A stretch of 64,000 nt of DNA. Origin: Suillus spraguei. Taxonomy: Eukaryota > Basidiomycota > Agaricomycetes > Boletales > Suillaceae. This document shows, piece after piece, positions 1 to 12,702 of the stretch; within the stretch, counting starts at the first letter, position 1, and each line of letters opens with the position of its first letter. The position numbers were made by a program, and so were the translations under genes. The notes under the pieces were generated by a model, which was not told where the DNA came from, did no database searches, and saw only the letters and a program-made list of their open reading frames with translations. Location: assembly GCA_016800925.1 (NCBI GenBank), contig JABCPU010000045.1:186001-250000 (forward strand), written 5' to 3'.

Positions 1-1116
1 GTGTAACGTTATCGATGCTGTTGATCACGTGGTGAGGGTGATCAGTCGGGTCAACGTTGAGCGCTGAACACTAGGTGGCTCACATCGCCTGAAAATCCTG
101 GCATGGGCCGATGGGATTTCTTTGAATGAACCTTGGCCAAAGAAATCATCTGTCGCGTTTGTATCGATCTGGCAGCTATTAAGGTTTACTGTCAGCTCTT
201 CCAATGCGTGATACTGTGAATCCATGACGGGTGACTATCGAGAAGACTGAGTCGAGAGTAATTTATACAGTATGCGTTTGATGCTCCGGGTCGGCAATAA
301 TGAAAGACCGGCGAGTTACAGCAACATACTTATGTCAGGCGCATGTATTACTCAGTATTCACTTACACAACCCGAGTGCTTCTGAGTTTTGTGTAGCAGT
401 GTCGAGATGCTGCATGAATTGATACACGTTTTGAGTGGTATATTTAGGCATGGAGTCCCTCATCATTCTATTAAGCGACGCTGTACAGTATAAATCTGAA
501 ATTAGTGAAAATGCAGAAAGATGGACTATGGCCAGCGTTACGTGCTCCCAAACTAAAATGCAGACCCGCAAGGTGATGATGAAGTGGATCAAGATAAAAA
601 TTGAAGGATATTCAAAATAGGCTGTTCTTCCTACTTCAAATGGGCCGCTCACCGCGGCCAGTGGGCAAATAATTTGAGACGCGCAAACAGGTTGCCAGAG
701 TAATACATCACTGGCAGTGTAGCAGAATCAGGTTGAACGTGAAAATGACTAAGCTTACTAAGTTATGAATTGAATCATCTGCAACGACTGAAGACTCGGA
801 GTAACATGCGAGACTTGCCTAGTATATAGTTCTACTCAGTAACATCTTTATCTAGCCGCTTTATTTCGTGCACAATATCTTATCGGATTTGAATAGCGGT
901 GTTCATCTTAATTAAAATTACTCGCCAAGACTCGGGGCATTATAATTTGCGATTCAGGTCACTAAAACTTGTAGTCCAGTGTAAGCGGTGCAATGATGGT
1001 GGCAGATCTCTCACGTGACATTTTTTTTTTGCTGCGGTCGGCATGTTCTCCTCGAGGCCACACCTCCGATACGCAGCGGGTGCGTGAAACTGACAAATAT
1101 TTCAGTGCTGTAACAC
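1..1116. other. Upstream intergenic region, no supported gene
   Basis: No open frame in this stretch has family motifs, a credible exon chain or coding-like composition. The longest frame, a reverse-strand one at 359-652, is hydrophobic but has no start context or partner exons. The last part contains a run of T at about 1021-1030 shortly before the Rrp6 start and probably serves as its promoter. Confidence 0.5.
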
Positions 1117-4100
1117 ATGGTGAACCCGAACACCGTGGCTGGGCCATCTGTCTCTATGATCTCGCCTGGCACATTCTCTGATTACGCGACTTCTGTGCAA
1201 TCAGCTGCACTGGCTACAACTCGTCTCGCTGCTACTACACTACCGCCGGACATAGAATTCCATCGTTCTATACATGTGTCATTTGCTGCAGAGCTTGACT
1301 CGCTGTCCACTCGTGTCCTCCGGCTTACCAATAGACTTGTGCGACTTGCAGGCTCTGTGGATAGCAGTACTGTGGGGCGTGGCACTCTGGATGGCGAGGA
1401 GGACGTCTTGGATGGTTTCAAATCCTTGATTGTTGACTCTGTGGACAGACTTTTTGAGAGGACAGATATGTGTTTGGATGATTATTTGGGGCGTAAGAAA
1501 GAGCCTGCTATTACGGTTCCGCTCAACTGAATCAGAGCAACAATTCATCAAAGGTACATCCAATACTGGTCAAGATTCGTAACTGATAAGTACTTGTTGT
1601 TACATAGAAACCACCAGCTCCGAGAGGACGCCTTGACCCTGCGCTACAGTATGCTTCTCATCTCCCGAAACCTCAACTGCTATTCAATACAAAAGTGGAC
1701 AACTGGAATGAATCACCGTATATCCCGGCCCGTACTCTCGAGCACAAGTGGTGTGCCCGTGTACCGCTTGGATACATATTCCATGACCAAGACGAGAGTG
1801 GTGGCATGGACGAGGAAGAAAAGCAAAATTTGTTCGTCCTTTCTGAATTTGTAACGACTACTGCCTCAATTCTTGCAGATCGGCGCACCCCTATTACTAT
1901 GAACTCACTCATCCAACGTTCCCTACTCATATCTTCTGTCCAGCCCTACCACTATTCTTCCTGCTTCTCTCGCAGGTACCGATGTCTCGAAGCTCGTATA
2001 TGTTTCGACTCCTTCTGCTCTCTTGTCGATGGCTATTAAGCTCAAAGCAGCGAAAGAAATCGCTATTGACCTTGAACACCACTCATATCGCACATACAGG
2101 GGGTTTCTTTGCTTGATGCAGATTAGCACACGCGAGGAGGATTTCATAATCGACTTGCTGGTACCAAGTGTGCGAGATTCGATAAGCAACACACTAGGTG
2201 AAATTTTTTCCGATCCAGAGATTGTCAAGGTGCGCTTGCACAATTCGCAGGGAGCAGTTCTGCACTTGATTAATTCTTATGACTTTAGGTCTTTCACGGC
2301 GCGGAGAGTGATATCGTGTGGCTCCAGCAAGACTTCAATATTTTTGTCGTTGGACTGTTCGACACATATCATGCCTCAAGGGCGCTAGACTTCCAGAAGC
2401 ATGGCCTTGCGAATTTGCTAGAGGCATTCTGCAACTTCACACCCGATAAGCGGTATCAGCTGGCCGATTGGCGCATTCGGTATGTCGAAATTATCTTTGC
2501 CTTCTCTTCTTTCCTTCCCCTTCCAAATCACGGGACGGATCGTACCTGGGATGACGTTCTTAGGTTTGATGTCTATGTTATTATTGGGATCGATCAAAAC
2601 TGTTTCAGCCAGCTCTATCCCTGTCATTTTGTCACTATTGCTTCACTGCTATGTTGACTCGTTTTGTCTTGAAGGTATTGAAGGACTGACAAAATTGTTT
2701 GTTCTGTGGAACCAATCGCGTCCATGTGTGAACTCCACGTGATGGGATTTTTGTACTATTCTGTTTCTTCTACGTTGTTAATTTTGTTTCACCTCCAATT
2801 CCTCTTGGGATATAGTAGCTAACTTTCAATCTGTGAAGTCCACTGCCAGAGGAGATGCTCACATATGCACGCTCCGATACCCACTTCCTGCTATATATCT
2901 ATGATCGACTTCGACTCTCCCTTATCGAGCGCGCACAGACGATAACTGCTCCAGAAGCATCTTTTTCGACCGCAGCATCTACCATAATCAAGGGCACTCT
3001 GTCCGACAAGCCGGCGCACGTGCTACTGAATGATGTGTTGGCACGTTCGACTCGCACTGCACTAAGGTTATATGACCGCGAGGAATACGACGCTGAGTTT
3101 GGTGTAGGCACAGGTGGCTGGGATACGCTTGCACGCAAATGGAACAAGAGCGCATTGGCCAACAGTGCTAGCGAGACTAATGGTGTACGAGGTGGTGTAA
3201 CCGGAGAGGTATACAGGGCAGTGCATCGGTGGAGGGAGGATATAGCAAAAGAAGAAGATGAGAGTACGAGGTAAATACTGCCTCCTTATCCGGGGGACCA
3301 TGGTGGAGTGGTTCCACGAAATTGGCGGGCCTTCTCTGCTCATATATTGACTGACCTGGTGCCCAGATATGTTCTTTCAAATCACCAACTTTTCTTTGTG
3401 GCCGAGCGGTCACCTTCTAATGCTGCTCAACTCCTTGCACTCTTCTCACACACCAGTATTCCGCCCGTCCTACGACGAAGAGCAGGTGAACTTGCAGAAG
3501 TCATCAAGTCTACTACGGAGCGAGTGACATCTTCAGGAGTCGCTGTCCAGGCTATCGCGGTGACCCGAATATCGAAGAAGTCGACTCAATTGCCTCTACT
3601 GAAGTTGTAGCTGAAGAGACTGCAAAATCTAGATTGTGGGGGTTAGTGAAAGATTCTTCCTCAGCTATTCAGCGTGCCTCCTCCTCCTCTCTCTTCGGCC
3701 TGCGGACCGCAGCGGCTGACGAAGGCCGTTCATACTCGGCTTCGCGAAGTTCATTATTCGGCACCGTATTACCTTCTCGTATGACGCCTCAAGTAAGTTA
3801 GCCAACTTGCCTGCATACTTTCGTGATGCCATCATCTTTTTCAGAGCTCAGTACCAATTATATCGACCAGTGGGAAGAAATTTAGTGACCTCGTGACACA
3901 GATACACCGGACCCTCGTCATTGCACCTAACCAACCACAGGCAAGGCAATCCCCGCATTTGCACATTTCTTGTCTTCATCTCATTACTTAGATTATCCAA
4001 GTCGGTTTTCAATCCGTCTCCTCAGGCTCTGTCTTGACCCAGCCAGCGATGCTCATCTCTACCATGGCCTCAGCAGAAGCACTCGACGGCATCCCTGGAC

Positions 4101-4599
4101 AAGTAGAAATCCCGTTCATTCCTACCGATCAGCGACAGCCCCGTCTCGCCCCTGTTTCAGATGATACCATTGTAGTCGTGGGTCAGGCCAGGCAGAAGAA
4201 ACGCAAACGGATCAAAAGTACAGTTTTCGGCAACCCCCCAACCGGAGATCAGGACGACACGGGTGAGGATGAGGTATTTGATTACACGACAGTGCCGAAC
4301 CTGCTAGATGATCTCCCGCCGGCCCCTGAGGAGCTCGACACGAGGAAGAAAAAGAAGCAAAAAGCCAAGGGTACGTGATCGGTTGTTTTCTCGATCCCAT
4401 TTATTGCAATCATCCAATATCCCGTAATCTCTTTTCACCTCCATCATTTATCCCCTTTGTCCTTCGGCCGAAATAGCATGTGCGCACGCTTACCTGACTG
4501 ATGACAGGTTCCGGAGTCATAGAGTATGGCAATTTTCGCGCACCACCGCGAGATATGCGCGAGGTTAAGAGTGGTAACAAAACTCATACATTTAGATGA
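1117..4599 (+). CDS. RRP6: Nuclear exosome 3'-5' exoribonuclease Rrp6/EXOSC10
   Basis: Catalytic subunit of the nuclear exosome that trims and degrades rRNA, snoRNA and aberrant transcripts. The first exon (1117-1515) matches the N-terminal PMC2NT-type helical region. The DEDD-y exonuclease core follows: [14 protein letters not shown] (motif I), [15 protein letters not shown] (motif II) and [17 protein letters not shown] (motif III, with the Y and D). An HRDC-like segment ([12 protein letters not shown]) and a basic tail ([10 protein letters not shown]) complete the family order. The last join (donor at 4371, final exon ending at TGA 4597-4599) keeps frame. One intron, 2480-2838, is 359 nt, far longer than the others. 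Two breaks occur: the frame needs one extra C at 1944-1946 and one extra G at 3559-3560. Both are in homopolymers and probably sequence errors. Identity is secure; exact exon ends are inferred. Confidence 0.93.
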
Positions 4600-5074
4600 C
4601 AATTCATCAGAATAACGTTGTATCTGTGCCTTTACATCTTGTCAGGTGTTGTTTACATGCTATGTCGCTCCTATGTGCGATCTGGACAACACTTCTGTTT
4701 TCTTGTGAGTGGGCACTATGCTGAGGTCTTCGAACAGGAATTGCTGTTGTGCTATTGGACCCGACTTGCCGCTTGAAGAATGTGACTGTCGACACTTGAG
4801 TGTGGCAGACGGACTAAATTGGCAATATCTTTGGAAATCTTGGAACAGATTTGCCTGGAATTCTGCCGTAACAATTTCCGGCCGTGGTAAGCTAGGGTAG
4901 ATTACCCTCATGCAAAGGTGCGTACGCGGTGCACTTTTCGGCCGTCTTGTCATACCTGCATTGCGATCTACTTGGGAGAGCATAAGAGACCTTGTGAGTG
5001 ACTCTTTTGACTCTATAAGAAGCGATACGTTTTGCATCGGAGACTACCAACTTCCACTGCTTGATGTACAACTC
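4600..5074. other. Intergenic region between RRP6 and MFS transporter 1
   Basis: About 475 bases without a supported gene. Open frames here continue into the MFS first exon but do not resemble anything. The region must hold the RRP6 terminator and the MFS promoter. Confidence 0.5.
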
Positions 5075-7161
5075 ATGGCTACTCTGACCATTGCAAAAGT
5101 GACTTCTGCATCCGAACCCAAATCACTACCACATAGCTCTCATGTCAAAGCGTCCCCTGATACCAAAGATATAATCGATATAGAACATGTTCCAGTTAAC
5201 GACGACCCACGTCAATGGAGTTATGCCAGAAAAGTGTGTTCAAGACATGATTCTCTCGACTGGCCAAGTTAATGTTGTATCACCTGTAGACCTTAACTTT
5301 GTGCATTGTATCCCTGGCTTCAATGGTGTCTGCGTTAGCGAGTAACATTCAAAATCGTTCGCTGCATGTCCTTGCCTATTGAATCTGTTTGATTTGACGC
5401 CATCTCATAGCCTCGAACACTCTGATAGAAAATGATCTACATGCGACAAATAGTCAGATCAGCTGGACATTAGCGGCTTTCATGCTCATACAAGGCAACT
5501 TTCCACTAATATGGAGCGCCGTGGCTGAGATTACAGGCCGCAAGGTTGGTCGCCTTTCTTGATCTACTCAAAAATGCAAATCTTGATTGTCGTAGGTCGT
5601 CTATCTGCTATCTTCGGCTTTATTTGTAGTGGGGAGTGCTATCCTAGCACTTTCAAAGACTATTGAGGTAATGATCGGCATGCGAGCACTTCAAGCAGCA
5701 GGGTGAGATATTATCTAAGAAACTTGGGCGCAAATTGATGTCTTGCAGATCGAGCGCTTTCTTGGCTATTTCGGCTGCGACCATGGCTGATATTTACGAG
5801 ACTCATGAACGCGGGACCAAGATGGGCATTTTCTATGCTGCGCCCCTTTTAGGACCCGCGCTCGGCCCCATAATCGGTGGGTCATTATCGCAGAGCTTCA
5901 ACTGGCGTGCTAGTTTCTACTTTTTGGTAATCTGTGGAGCAATCATCTTCCTCTCTTTCCTCTTCCTGTTTAAGGACACATACCGATGTGAACGAAGTCT
6001 CGCATATTGCTTTGCCCTGAAACGACGTCTTGCCTCCCAAGAACCTGTTCGGCGTCCGAGCCAGTCTACTATCGCCGGATCTGAGTTCAGCATGGACAGG
6101 ACACATGAAAAGGACCTCGAGAAGCAGTTCCAACTCCCGATTATTCCGGAGGAGACTCTATCGGCGACCCCTACACCAGGGCCGGATAACATTAGACTAT
6201 CAATAAAGGATGTCAACCCTTTCCCGCCATACTTTCAAATTTTATCGCGAAAAAATAACGTTCTGATTCTTATTCCTAATGGTGGGCGAAGGCTGGCTTC
6301 CCGTTTTATATGTCACTGAGACTTCACTAGGACTCGTCTTTGGTTTCAACTATTGTCTATCATACACGTGCGAACGCACTCTCGCTAATGCGTATGGTTA
6401 TAATGCGCTAAGCGTCGGCATGGTCTTGCTTTGCCTTGGCGTTGGTGAGATCCTCACCATCTGGATTGTGGTAGAGACTGATTTTGTATCAAGGGAGTAT
6501 TGCTGGGAGTATAATTGGTGGGCGTTGGTCTGACCGTGTGGTTAGGAAGATGAAGGATGAGAACGGAGGACAGTGGTATGCAGAAGTAAATTTTTCTGAG
6601 ACTCTTGCACGGGAACTTTCTTAATTGACTTCTTACAAAGATGCGATTGGAGAGCTCGAAATTGGCGATGCTGTGGCTACCTCCATCTGTCATCGGCTAT
6701 GGCTGGGTGTGTGACAAGCACCAAAATGCAGCTGTTATTTGCGTCATGCTTGTCCTTGTTGGATTCACATCTATGTGTGTTGAACAATTATTCACGGTTA
6801 TGGTTGCCCTGACATTTTCCAGATGGATGTACGCAAGTACATTATCGTACCTCGTTGATGCCAACCCTGGTCGCTCGGCCGCAGCGGTGGCCACCAATAG
6901 CTCGTTCCGAGGAACCTTGGCTTTTGTTTCAGCTATAATTGCTGTACCGCTTCAAGTATGTTTGCGTGCTATCAGCCGTATCTCACAAATTCTGATGCTA
7001 GCTTGCTCTCGCCGTAGAACGCTTTGGGAGATGGCATATTGTTCACGGCATGGGCTTGTGTCTTGGCCGCTGCAGAGTTATTAATTATAATAGTGATACA
7101 CAAGGGAGAATCGTGGCGCAAGGAGAATGAGGAGAGTGAGCGTAAAATACTAAGTAAATGA
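5075..7161 (+). CDS. MFS transporter, DHA1 (drug:H+ antiporter) type, copy 1
   Basis: Twelve-helix plasma-membrane transporter of the major facilitator superfamily; substrate unknown. The ATG at 5075 is chosen because the following stretch (IEHVPVNDDPRQWSYARK) matches the start of the paralogue at 27577. Spliced exons read TLTLCIVSLASMVSALASNI, then SQISWTLAAFMLIQGNFPLI with the motif-A-like AEITGRK, then RALQAAGSSA...ATMADIYETHERG, the signature of this family. A hydrophilic loop follows FLFKDTYRCERS. The second half contains SIIGGRWSDRV, PPSVIGYGWVC, YLVDANPGRSAAAVATNSSF and a last helix ending in a charged tail that stops at TGA 7159-7161. Intron positions match those of the 27.6-kb copy. 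A phase-consistent frame was found throughout, so the gene appears intact. Confidence 0.9.
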
Positions 7162-7484
7162 ATATTCACGATTTCGTATTGTTAGACAGATATGGAGCAT
7201 GCAGGGCAGGCCTATCTAGTTTGTTGTAGAGCAATAGTATCAAGTAGATACGTATTATTATGTACTTACTTCTGAAATAGTATATCTTACATAAGTAAGT
7301 ATCTTAACTCTGCGTGACACGTGATCGAGTCGGGTAACCTAGTTGATGCCGTCACGCGTGTGCCACTGCGCGTGATGGCACTAACTTACAACGCTGCCAG
7401 GTTTGCTATTTTCAACAAGCACGACTTCGGAAAATTGAACGTTTAGTTCTGCGGATAGCAGTCGCGAGAATCACCGTATTCGCA
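7162..7484. other. AT-rich intergenic region
   Basis: About 320 bases between MFS copy 1 and the FIST gene. It is AT-rich, with an imperfect inverted pair around 7262-7298 (TACTTACTT and AAGTAAGTA). No coding signal is seen. Confidence 0.45.
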
Positions 7485-8971
7485 ATGATTCGAGCGCAAA
7501 CTGTCGTGGCTCGTACACCAAGTGCGCTTCTTGCTTCTCTCGATCGTTTTCATCTACAGTCCAAAGGGAAAGGTGGTACACTCCTCTTTGCTCTTTCCGC
7601 TCCCTCAGATGCTCTGTCTGAAACAACATCACATTTAACATCACATTTTCCTCGTCACATCGGATGCCTATCGTCCCTACTACCGGCGTACCGTTCGCAC
7701 ATCATGTGTGCTGTTGCTCTGCTAGATGGGATTGCATTCCGATCAACGATTGCTGGTCGCGCTGATCCTCAGGTTGGTAGATGGCATGCCGCAAGGCATT
7801 CAAGTACACAACAACTGCGCGCAGCACAGTCGAACGTTTTCGAGGAATTTAGCGGAGATTTGAGTGGAGTTAACTGGGAGGATATATGGGATAGGACCAC
7901 CAAGTCTGCTAAGGAGATGTTGCCTGTAGAACTGAGAACAGTGAGGTGGGCCTGAGGTTCTTTTTCCATGACGTCTTGGTCTTATGCATCCTCCAGACCT
8001 GAAGATGTGTCTTCTATATTGTATTTCTCGGACAAAGCCCCAGAAGGCTTGCGAAGGTATTGAAAGCAACTTTTCCACATTCACATGAGGCAGGTATATC
8101 ATAGCGTCTGATAGAGCAAGATATTTACACTTTTTTCCCGATTAGTTAGGTTTTTTGGCGTCATCGACTCCTTTCATCACAGGTCGACCAGTGACGCTTT
8201 TCCATGATGGCGAGATATATTCAGATGGAGCAATCGGGATTGCCCTTCAGCCTTCTCTGGGTCGTACTTCACTGACAGTTGAATTTCCTGGTCTGGTCGA
8301 TCTGACTCCGGATTTGCAAATAACAAGGTACCATTCCTTCCTCCTGTACCCTGTTGTATGCTTAGTGGTTTGAGGTCCGAGGGTAATCTCATACTCATGG
8401 TTGATGATGGAAACCCTACACGTCTCCTCCTTGCTGCAATGGACAAACATGGTCTTTACGGTCGTGGCGCCCTGCTCAAGGACGATGAGTTCTATGTTGG
8501 CGTCATGAGTGACGGTAAGGTACGAAGTCCGTGCTTATAACCGATCACATGCATATCGTTATGAATGAAGGTAGAACAATTACACCGTATAACTTCGGGT
8601 GACCCTTCACGCGGCACCATTGCCCTCGGGACAACGAGTGCACCACCGCAGGGCTCCATCATAAGAGTGGGTATTTGGACATTTGAGTGAATGTACGCCT
8701 AACTTTCTGACAGATGTTCTATTTGCCACGGAGGGATGAAGCGACCCTGAACTTGGATTCAACGCATGGAAACACATCCATTTCGTTCATCGTGACACCT
8801 GACTCCTTTGGCGATGAGCCACCATCTTCAGTCCTTGACAACGATATTCTTGTTATTGATGGAAATTTCGTTTCTGGGTCTGAGAATGGGTTTATGTTGA
8901 GAAGAGGCGCCGAGGAGAAAGGCTGGACCTGTACGTTGCCTGGAGGGCAGGCCCACCTGCGTCGGACATGA
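7485..8971 (+). CDS. FIST-domain protein
   Basis: Likely a member of the FIST family (F-box and intracellular signal transduction proteins), a predicted ligand-sensing domain; function in fungi is unknown. The first exon begins MIRAQTVVARTPSALLASL and contains LLFALSAPSDALSET, like FIST-N. Spliced exons continue with PEDVSSILYFSDKAPEGLR, SSTPFITGRPVTLFHDGEIY, NLILMVDDGNPTRLLLAAMD and LVIDGNFVSGSENGFMLRRG, ending at TGA 8969-8971. The internal joins at 8327-8372 and after 8516 keep phase. The join into the exon at about 8150 does not: the frame works only if the T run at 8151-8156 has five instead of six T. A decayed copy of its last exon lies at about 12.5 kb. The family call rests on pattern memory, so it is moderate. 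Confidence 0.62.
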
Positions 8972-9145
8972 AATAAGCTGAAGCCTATGTCGGGTCTTTC
9001 AGACAGAGCCTCCCTATTAACTTTCTGTTTTTATTTTGTCCTGTCATTGTCTACGGTGCTTCCCCTTTGATGATACTGCACGTTGCAAGTTGGCATTAAA
9101 CTTTTTGGAAGGTTACCTATGAGAACGGTTATTGCCGGATTCCTT

Positions 9146-11072
9146 ATGAACATAGAACAAAAGGAAAATGGCAAAGTCCGGATTCCACTGTGAACTTGGC
9201 CTTGCAAAGCAAGGTGATGCTTAGATTCCCATTTTGGCCGGGTATACCGTGTTGTTCGTACTTTCCTCAGCCCGACAAACTCTTTCCAACGCACAGACCA
9301 CCACCGTCAATGTCACACAGCGTCAACGATGTCGTCGCCACCACTAATGATGATCCCCGCCATTTAGTGGTCAAGAAAGCGATCCCGAGGGAGGTGCCGA
9401 TGACTTTGAAGTATTTCCTGAAGATAAGGAGAACGCGGTGGAGTCGATCCAACAAGGGGATGCTGCAGGCGAGATTAAAATAACGCGGTCCTCTGTTTCT
9501 TCTAGTGTTTCCTCTTGTCAGGACGCTGAGCCTGACGCTGGCGAGACGCATGACACAGCCCTGGGTCATCCACCAGCCCGTCGCCCTTCAGATTCTGATA
9601 GTGGCGAATCGGAAAAGGGCTTGAAGCGAAAGCTTGCTGACCGTGGCACGAGTCAGGGGCCAGAGAACCTGGTGACTTTACCCTCTGCCGAGCCTGCCAA
9701 GCGTCCTAGAGATGACACCGACAAAGATGAAAACCCCCGCGAATCAAAGAGGCCGTCACCTCCTCCCGAACAGAAACCTACGGTAGCAGAGACATCTGCA
9801 CCTAAATTCGTCCGTTACTGTCTATTATTCAAGAGGCTTTGCTGATAAATTTCTTATCAGGGAGGGTTTATGGCTTATGCTGCCGCAGCATCTCCGTTTG
9901 CTGCTGTCAAAGGTCAGAATATATTTTCAGGAGCTAGCTCCAGCACGTCCAAAAAGAAGTTGTCTGTTTCGCCATCGCCATCGCCATCACCTTCCCCTCT
10001 GCCGACGAACAATACCCCTGCCCCTTCCCCGTTTGCGGGCTTCGCCTCCTCACAGTGGTCAGTACAGCAGACGCCGACGAGCACAGCAACCAAGCGCACG
10101 GGCTTCGAGGCCTTCATGGGTTCCGCTTCCCCTTTCGCAACAGCAAGTGTTTCTCCTTTCCCTTCGCGGTCCAAGTCACCATTGCGTGCCAGCGGAAAAA
10201 GTGCACTCGGAAGGAGCAAGTCGCCCCCAAGACGTACCCCTCTCAGCATGACCAGTGCATTCTCATCATATGCCAGTGGTGGTGTACAAGCTTTATTTGC
10301 TGCACCCCATCCCAAGCGTGCGAGGGCAGAGTCGCCCAACGGAGGGTCGTCACGCAGTTCTCTTGAACGGACAAGCAGCACTAGACTGAATGTATTGGAT
10401 TCTGCATGGAATGGAAGCGCAGATGAGAGCGGAAGCGGAGAGGAAGACGATTATGAGGGAATGAGAGACCACCTTCAACGTTTGGTGAGAGGCTACGTGC
10501 AGGTAGAGACGACGAAGAGGACGAACCTGATGAGGAGAAAGAAGAGAGAGGCTTCAAGAACAGGATGGTATGATGTCCAATTTATTTATTGCGCAGATAT
10601 CTAAACATGTGGCAGTTGTAACTGGCGAAGAGGATGAAGAGACAATACACCACGTACGCGCTAAGCTCTATGCTCTATGCCCCCAGAACCAGTGGAAGGA
10701 GCGGGGCACTGGCCTCCTCAAGCTCAATGTTCGACGTTCGGACGGTGGAGGTGCTCGTCTTTGTATGCAATCTACGTCATCTTCAGAGCTCGTCTCACTA
10801 ACATCGGGTGTCAGTGATGCGCAAAGAAGCAGTTTACACAGTTATATTGAATGTTACACTGTTCCCCGGAATGAAATGCTTTATGGCGCAGGATCCACGA
10901 TATATCCGGTTGAGCGTCATCGAAGATGGAGTTACGACACATTACAACCTCAGAGTCAGTTATTTTCATTTGTACTGTTTTCACAACACCTATAGTGACC
11001 CTCCCACAGGTCTCGAATGCAAAGATTGCACAAGATTTGCTAGAGGAGATCAAGTCGAATATTCCAGCTTGA
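9146..11072 (+). CDS. YRB2: RanBP3/Yrb2-like Ran-binding protein
   Basis: Nuclear Ran-GTP-binding cofactor expected to assist Crm1-dependent export. The central part is Ser/Pro-rich and disordered with FG-like patches (ASPFAAVKGQNIFSG, GFEAFMGSASPFA). The C-terminus is a Ran-binding domain: FGERLRA, then the acidic stretch EEDEETIHHVRAKLYAL, WKERGTGLLKLNVRRSD, YTVILNVTLFPGMKCFM and a last exon VSNAKIAQDLLEEI ending at TGA 11070-11072. The first clear exon starts at 9368 after a branch-point-like CTAAT and TTTAG. The start at 9146 is a phase-consistent guess (exon 9146-9189, intron 9190-9367) and may be wrong. The frame between GSGEEDDYEG and NERPPSTFGERLR needs one more G at 10457-10459, a probable homopolymer error. 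Confidence 0.8.
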
Positions 11073-12479
11073 CATCCAGAGTACCCTTATGTTACTTTAC
11101 TTTCATCATGATCATGCCTTGCTACATTTAACATTAATGTTGTCTTTATGTACAACCACAGGACGCTCGCTACTCCTTATATCGCATGTCCACCGGTGGC
11201 AAGGAGCCTCAGAATCATTCATTCTATGGTCCTAAATGTTGCGCCTCGGAGCCCATGGAACGTACATCGTATCCGACGGTAGCGCCCCCAAAGGCCTTGG
11301 AGAACTCATCTTGGACGTGATGCATACCTTTCATTGTACGTTGACCGATGTTTGTGTAGCCTTAAACACGCATTCAGTGCTCAATGGAGTGATCTACCAT
11401 TTAGACCATAGCAATGATACAGTGAGGAACGACTCGAAGGTACAGTTCGTATTGCAGGCCTGTGTTACAAGTTGAACCAGACTTGCAAATCTCTTCTATC
11501 TCTGAGTCTCAGCGAAATCTGGTCAATGACTTGACAAAACATGCTAGATGATTGTTGGCTGAATTGACGAAGCTGACGCTCGCGGTCAGCAATTTAATCA
11601 AGGACCAGTGCGGGAGAGTATTCTCGGAGTTGAGCACCTGAATGGGCACTGTAGACCACTGGAAGGGTTTGATGAGCCCGCTGGCATGTCACAAGTTTAG
11701 TCCTGACCATTTGGTGATAACCATACCATTTATTCAGTGCAGATTCCAAAGCCTTGATTGAACCCTACCGGTACCTGGTGCATCCCAGGCGAGACCCAGT
11801 TCTGTGACTCCCGTCACGGTAACGACATAAGTCAGTACTTCGTCGTTCATGACAATGGAGCGTCAACTTCTGTTTCTGCGTCAGCTTCTTCCAGACCGTG
11901 GTGACTGCTATGGATTTTGTGTACGGCTGTGCTGTGCATTGAAGGATGCGCTGCAGTCTGGAGCTCGAACCACGTTTTATCATGCAACACTCTCAAGGCT
12001 GTTATCTTAGGGAAACGTGACGGTCTCCCACAAGAATAACAATATTAATGGTAAGGTACTGTTTCTACACCCATCATCGTAGGATGACATATGTTATTCA
12101 GGTATCTTGCTTCGTCATAAAGTTTCATTCCCGTCCCACAACATGTGGATGCTTGCTAGCATCAATGAACATGTTACATCTAGGAACATCTGCGCTTGTC
12201 AAGTACTGAGGTATTTTTGCACTTTTGAACGGCAAATTGTCGTTTTGCCGCTCGGACCATAAGACGACAGGTTGGGCCTACAGATGGGAAATAGCTGGGA
12301 TTGCAGTGCACCTTGTCCACGAGGTTAGATCATTCACATTGCCTTGCAGTTCAAAACCTCACTGCGATCAACAATCACTGTTTGACGTATATTTGTCTTC
12401 AAAGAATTTTACGATGGCATCATACATCAAGTTAAGGTAAAAAGATGCCACTTACAAGCTCTCGTCAGTCTAGAAGACA
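11073..12479. other. Gene-poor region downstream of YRB2
   Basis: About 1.4 kb with no recognisable gene. One 79-residue frame at 11236-11475 (starting MLRLGAHGTYIVSDG) is the only coding-like piece. It matches nothing I know and has no clear exon partners. The region continues into the FIST fragment and may be remnants of a duplicated neighbour. Confidence 0.4.
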
Positions 12480-12572
12480 ACAGTGTCCAGGCCATTGACG
12501 GATTTTTTGTTACTGGCTCTGAGAATATGTTTACGTTGAGAGGTGGTGCCAAGAATGAAAGTCAATAAACTG
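12480..12572 (+). pseudogene. Decayed fragment of a FIST-gene last exon
   Basis: Translation reads IDGFFVTGSENMFTLRGGAK. This aligns without gaps to IDGNFVSGSENGFMLRRGAE near the end of the intact FIST gene at 8.8-8.9 kb, and the DNA is also clearly similar. A stop follows shortly and none of the upstream FIST exons can be found in order, so this is a relic. It indicates that a second FIST copy, or at least its 3' part, once stood here. Confidence 0.65.
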
Positions 12573-12702
12573 CCTGGCAGTCACTGGGGGCGAGTTCTCT
12601 GGCCATCGAGCTGTCAGTTCTTTTTTTTTCACTTCTTAACCGTGTGACTTACGTATCGTTATTTAGAGGGATTCTAGTCACACGTCACCGCAGTGTCCGA
12701 AA

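Noticed and set aside
359..652. 97-residue reverse-strand frame near the window start
   Set aside because: No family resemblance, no supporting splice sites, and a competing frame on the other strand.
1516..1607. Frameshift after EPAIT in Rrp6
   Set aside because: A phase-0 intron (GTTCCG donor at 1516, ATAG acceptor at 1607) removes the apparent break, so no error is needed here.
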